64,000 nucleotides of DNA from Tenacibaculum tangerinum (GTDB lineage Bacteria > Bacteroidota > Bacteroidia > Flavobacteriales > Flavobacteriaceae): positions 1 through 64,000 of the forward strand of contig NZ_CP122539.1 in the NCBI RefSeq assembly GCF_029853675.1, in the 5' to 3' direction. The notes below the pieces were generated by a model, which made no database searches, was not told the origin of the DNA, and saw nothing but the letters and a program-made list of their open reading frames with translations. The translations under genes were made by a program, and so were the position numbers. Shown in pieces: positions 62,264-64,000 of this stretch. The first letter of the stretch is position 1. Each line of letters starts with the position of its first letter.

Positions 62264-63193
62264 TTATTCGTATATTAAAAAATCTATTTTGTTGGGTACC
62301 AATCTTACCAAAGTAACCATATTGGGTATATCTTTTACTTTTGGGGTAAGGTAATTAACTTCGTTATCTTTTATTTGATTATAATCACACTCTACCTCAA
62401 ATAAATCTGGAGTTACGTCATTAAAATTTTGCAATCCAACTTTATAAATAACTTTCACTTTTTTTGGATAAATATTAATTCCCCTAGGAGCATTTTTAAC
62501 AACAACAGGTACTTCTATTTCTCCTTCGGTAAACTTGTCAACATCAATACGTATTTCAGCAGATGAATGGCTCGATTTTAACGTTATATTTTCAGGTAAA
62601 ATGATAGGAGCGGTAATGTTTGTGTTTTTTGATATGTTTTTTAAAGTAACATTTTCTAGATTTAGAAAATCAGTTTTCGATATATAAGTTTCATCTCCCG
62701 AAATTAGTACACTATCAGGTGTTATAGTTATGGGTTTAGAGAAATCATATCCTAATTGAAAGGTAATGTTTACATTTGGTTTTAAAGCGACTTTCTTAGA
62801 TTTTAAGGTGCCAATTTTTAGCGGAATGGTATCATTTTGAATTTGAACTAATTTAAGTCCAGATTTCAACTGCTCTTGTATGTTAGCAGCAATTTTTTTG
62901 GATAAGAAATAATAATCATTCTCCGATTTTTTTGAAACCTCTCTAAGGTCTAACTGAATGGGCTTGTGACTAAGACTTGCAACTAGCAGTTGATAACCAC
63001 TACTTTTTAGTTTTAAATAAAGCTTATTTATAGGAGCTTCGATCAAGTTTTTTTGTTGCGGAAGGTGTATATACTCAACATCATACTCAACTATTGTATG
63101 ATACTCTTTTGATAAATTGATAAGAAACCAAAAAAAGATAGAGGCTATTAAAAAGCCAAAGAAAGTTTTAGGGATGTTTAATTTTGTTTTCAA
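62264..63193 (-). CDS. YbbR-like (CdaR-type) domain protein
   Basis: About 309 residues, taking TTG at 63193 as start (LKTKLNIPKTF). The longer frame to GTG 63253 runs through the yajC terminator hairpin and so is unlikely. One N-terminal membrane helix (TFFGFLIASIFFWFLINLS) is followed by extracytoplasmic YbbR-type beta repeats (PINKLYLKLKSSGYQLL, ITPDSVLISGDETYISK, EGEIEVPVVVKNAPRGI). In other phyla such proteins regulate diadenylate cyclase, but no cyclase gene is adjacent here. Confidence 0.82.
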   Translation of the reverse strand: MKTKLNIPKTFFGFLIASIFFWFLINLSKEYHTIVEYDVEYIHLPQQKNLIEAPINKLYLKLKSSGYQLLVASLSHKPIQLDLREVSKKSENDYYFLSKKIAANIQEQLKSGLKLVQIQNDTIPLKIGTLKSKKVALKPNVNITFQLGYDFSKPITITPDSVLISGDETYISKTDFLNLENVTLKNISKNTNITAPIILPENITLKSSHSSAEIRIDVDKFTEGEIEVPVVVKNAPRGINIYPKKVKVIYKVGLQNFNDVTPDLFEVECDYNQIKDNEVNYLTPKVKDIPNMVTLVRLVPNKIDFLIYE

Positions 63194-63230
63194 AAAAATA
63201 ATTTTATAGATGCAATCTACGTAAAAAACA

Positions 63231-63259
63231 AAAAAGTGAGCTTGCATGCTCACTTTTTT
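63231..63259 (-). terminator. Rho-independent terminator after yajC
   Basis: Perfect stem aaaaagtgagc (63231-63241) / gctcactttttt (63248-63259) with a 6-nt loop and a T run on the minus strand, 18 bp past the yajC stop. It overlaps the 5' end of the longer YbbR frame, arguing for that gene's downstream start. Confidence 0.92.
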
Positions 63260-63277
63260 ATAAAAATATATTTGCTA

Positions 63278-63598
63278 TTATTTTTTAGCTTCAGTAAGGT
63301 ACTTTTTACTCAGTTCCATTGAAATGGCAGAGCGTTCAAACTTAATTTTCCCAGCCCCAGTTTCAACAGTAACAGTATTGTCGGTATCGTTTATTTCTAT
63401 AATCTTACCGTGTATTCCGCTAGTAGTAACTACTTTAGCTCCTTTTTTAATTTCTGTTTGAAATTGTTTCTCCTTTTTTTGACGTCTCATTTGCGGACGA
63501 ATAATTAAAAAATAAAAAACAGCAATCATGGCTACGAAAGGAAGCATATTCATTAAACCTTCTGGTGAGCTCGCTTGTAAAAAAATGGTTGTAAACAT
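63278..63598 (-). CDS. yajC: Preprotein translocase subunit YajC
   Basis: 106 residues. A single membrane helix (NMLPFVAMIAVFYFLIIRPQ) runs into the hallmark RPQMRRQKKEKQFQ segment and the KGAKVVTTSGIHGKI beta domain. It is the accessory SecDF-YajC subunit at the inner membrane. Its ATG shares one base with the stop of the upstream DUF1573 gene (TAATG). Confidence 0.95.
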   Translation of the reverse strand: MFTTIFLQASSPEGLMNMLPFVAMIAVFYFLIIRPQMRRQKKEKQFQTEIKKGAKVVTTSGIHGKIIEINDTDNTVTVETGAGKIKFERSAISMELSKKYLTEAKK

Positions 63599-64000
63599 TA
63601 GGCGTCTTTCTTTTTAGGAGTTACCATACCCGAAATTTTCACAATTTCTCTACCTTTTTCAGTATTGGTAGTTAAGGTAATTGTTTTAGATTGCTTATTT
63701 GGCTTACCACTAGTGTTAAACTTTACTTCAATGTTTCCTGTTTCACCAGGGGCAATAGGCTCTTTTGGCCAACTAGGAACAGTACAGCCGCAAGAAGCTC
63801 TGGCATTGGTAATTACTAAATCACTTTTACCAGTATTGGTGACTACAAAAGTAGTTTCAACAACATCTCCTTCATTCACAGTTCCAAAGTCAAATTCTTC
63901 TTTGTCAAAAGAAATTACTGGAGCGCCTTGGCTAATTGAGTTGTCTCTTTTTTCAGCTTGTTCAATATTTTCTTTTTTAACTTTTGATGAAGCATTTCCT
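63598..64000 (-). CDS. DUF1573 domain protein, 5' end cut by window edge
   Basis: The frame stays open to the right edge; an internal ATG at 63879 is not the start. Visible upstream translation (GNASSKVKKENIEQAEKRDN, ISQGAPVISFDKEEFDFGTV) is the usual linker and start of a DUF1573 beta-sandwich, followed by the core GDVVETTFVVTNTGKSDLVI, ASCGCTVPSWPKEPI and PGETGNIEVKFNTSG. DUF1573 proteins in Bacteroidota are mostly lipoproteins or periplasmic Ig-like proteins of unknown role. It is coupled to yajC by one-base overlap. Confidence 0.88.
   Translation of the reverse strand, partial: GNASSKVKKENIEQAEKRDNSISQGAPVISFDKEEFDFGTVNEGDVVETTFVVTNTGKSDLVITNARASCGCTVPSWPKEPIAPGETGNIEVKFNTSGKPNKQSKTITLTTNTEKGREIVKISGMVTPKKKDA

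Noticed and set aside
63194..63253. Upstream GTG/ATG start for the YbbR-like protein
   Set aside because: These codons lie in the yajC terminator hairpin; the sequence before residue 21 has no family similarity.

Overview
The window is chromosomal DNA from a marine-type member of the Flavobacteriaceae (Bacteroidota). The evidence is gene content: a PorP/SprF protein, several proteins with gliding/type IX secretion (T9SS) type B C-terminal sorting domains, DUF5916, TIGR02757, DUF6122-like and DUF1573 proteins, low G+C, and TAnnTTTG-type promoter boxes. Tenacibaculum or Polaribacter relatives are a reasonable guess, but the genus cannot be fixed from what I see. No rRNA, tRNA, CRISPR array or transposase was found.

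Layout. (1) 1-20170, + strand: the 3' part of a giant adhesin gene, with about 58 nearly identical 252-bp repeats (84 aa, Ig-like, two Cys each), then a cadherin-like stretch, two tandem 831-bp blocks of Asp-rich thrombospondin-3 repeats and a type B sorting domain. It is followed by its likely PorP/SprF partner and an OmpA-family protein, and the unit ends at a clear terminator. This resembles the sprB-sprF arrangement of gliding flavobacteria. (2) 20365-38437: housekeeping and conserved genes, including a CsaA-like protein, meaB, an ECF sigma factor with a putative anti-sigma and a DUF4097-like effector, cysS, yidD, lgt, rimO, a Dph6-like ligase, an S10 peptidase, TIGR02757, a CPBP protease, lolD, DUF5916 and sucC. 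Between lgt and rimO lies an 88-bp-period array of a Bacteroidota-type intergenic repeat. (3) 38669-46994, - strand: an accessory island with an OmpA-like secreted protein and a polymorphic-toxin locus. That locus holds a lipoprotein-anchored AHH nuclease toxin split by a frameshift, two Imm11-type immunity genes, a small membrane protein and an orphan toxin tail. Next to it is a frameshifted outer-membrane barrel gene. (4) 47051-49039: uvrB, whose last ~27 codons recur in diverged form 1.4 kb downstream (45624-45704), marking a past insertion or recombination at its 3' end. (5) 49077-57357: three large T9SS type B proteins, two sharing an almost identical ~773-bp 3' end. (6) 57408-63999: an ABC-2 exporter pair, a histidine kinase/response regulator pair, coaE, a YbbR protein, yajC and a DUF1573 lipoprotein that runs off the right edge.

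How it fits together. Much of the window serves the cell surface: adhesins and type B proteins exported by T9SS, the outer-membrane partner and OmpA-like anchor, lipoprotein maturation and sorting (lgt, lolD), membrane-protein insertion (yidD, yajC), and a lipoprotein-borne toxin with matched immunity that probably acts in contact competition. Three separate single-base losses (a T8 tract, a T7 tract and one near 44743-44785) each break an otherwise intact surface or secreted protein. They are either phase-variation/decay events or homopolymer sequencing errors, and the sequence alone cannot decide.
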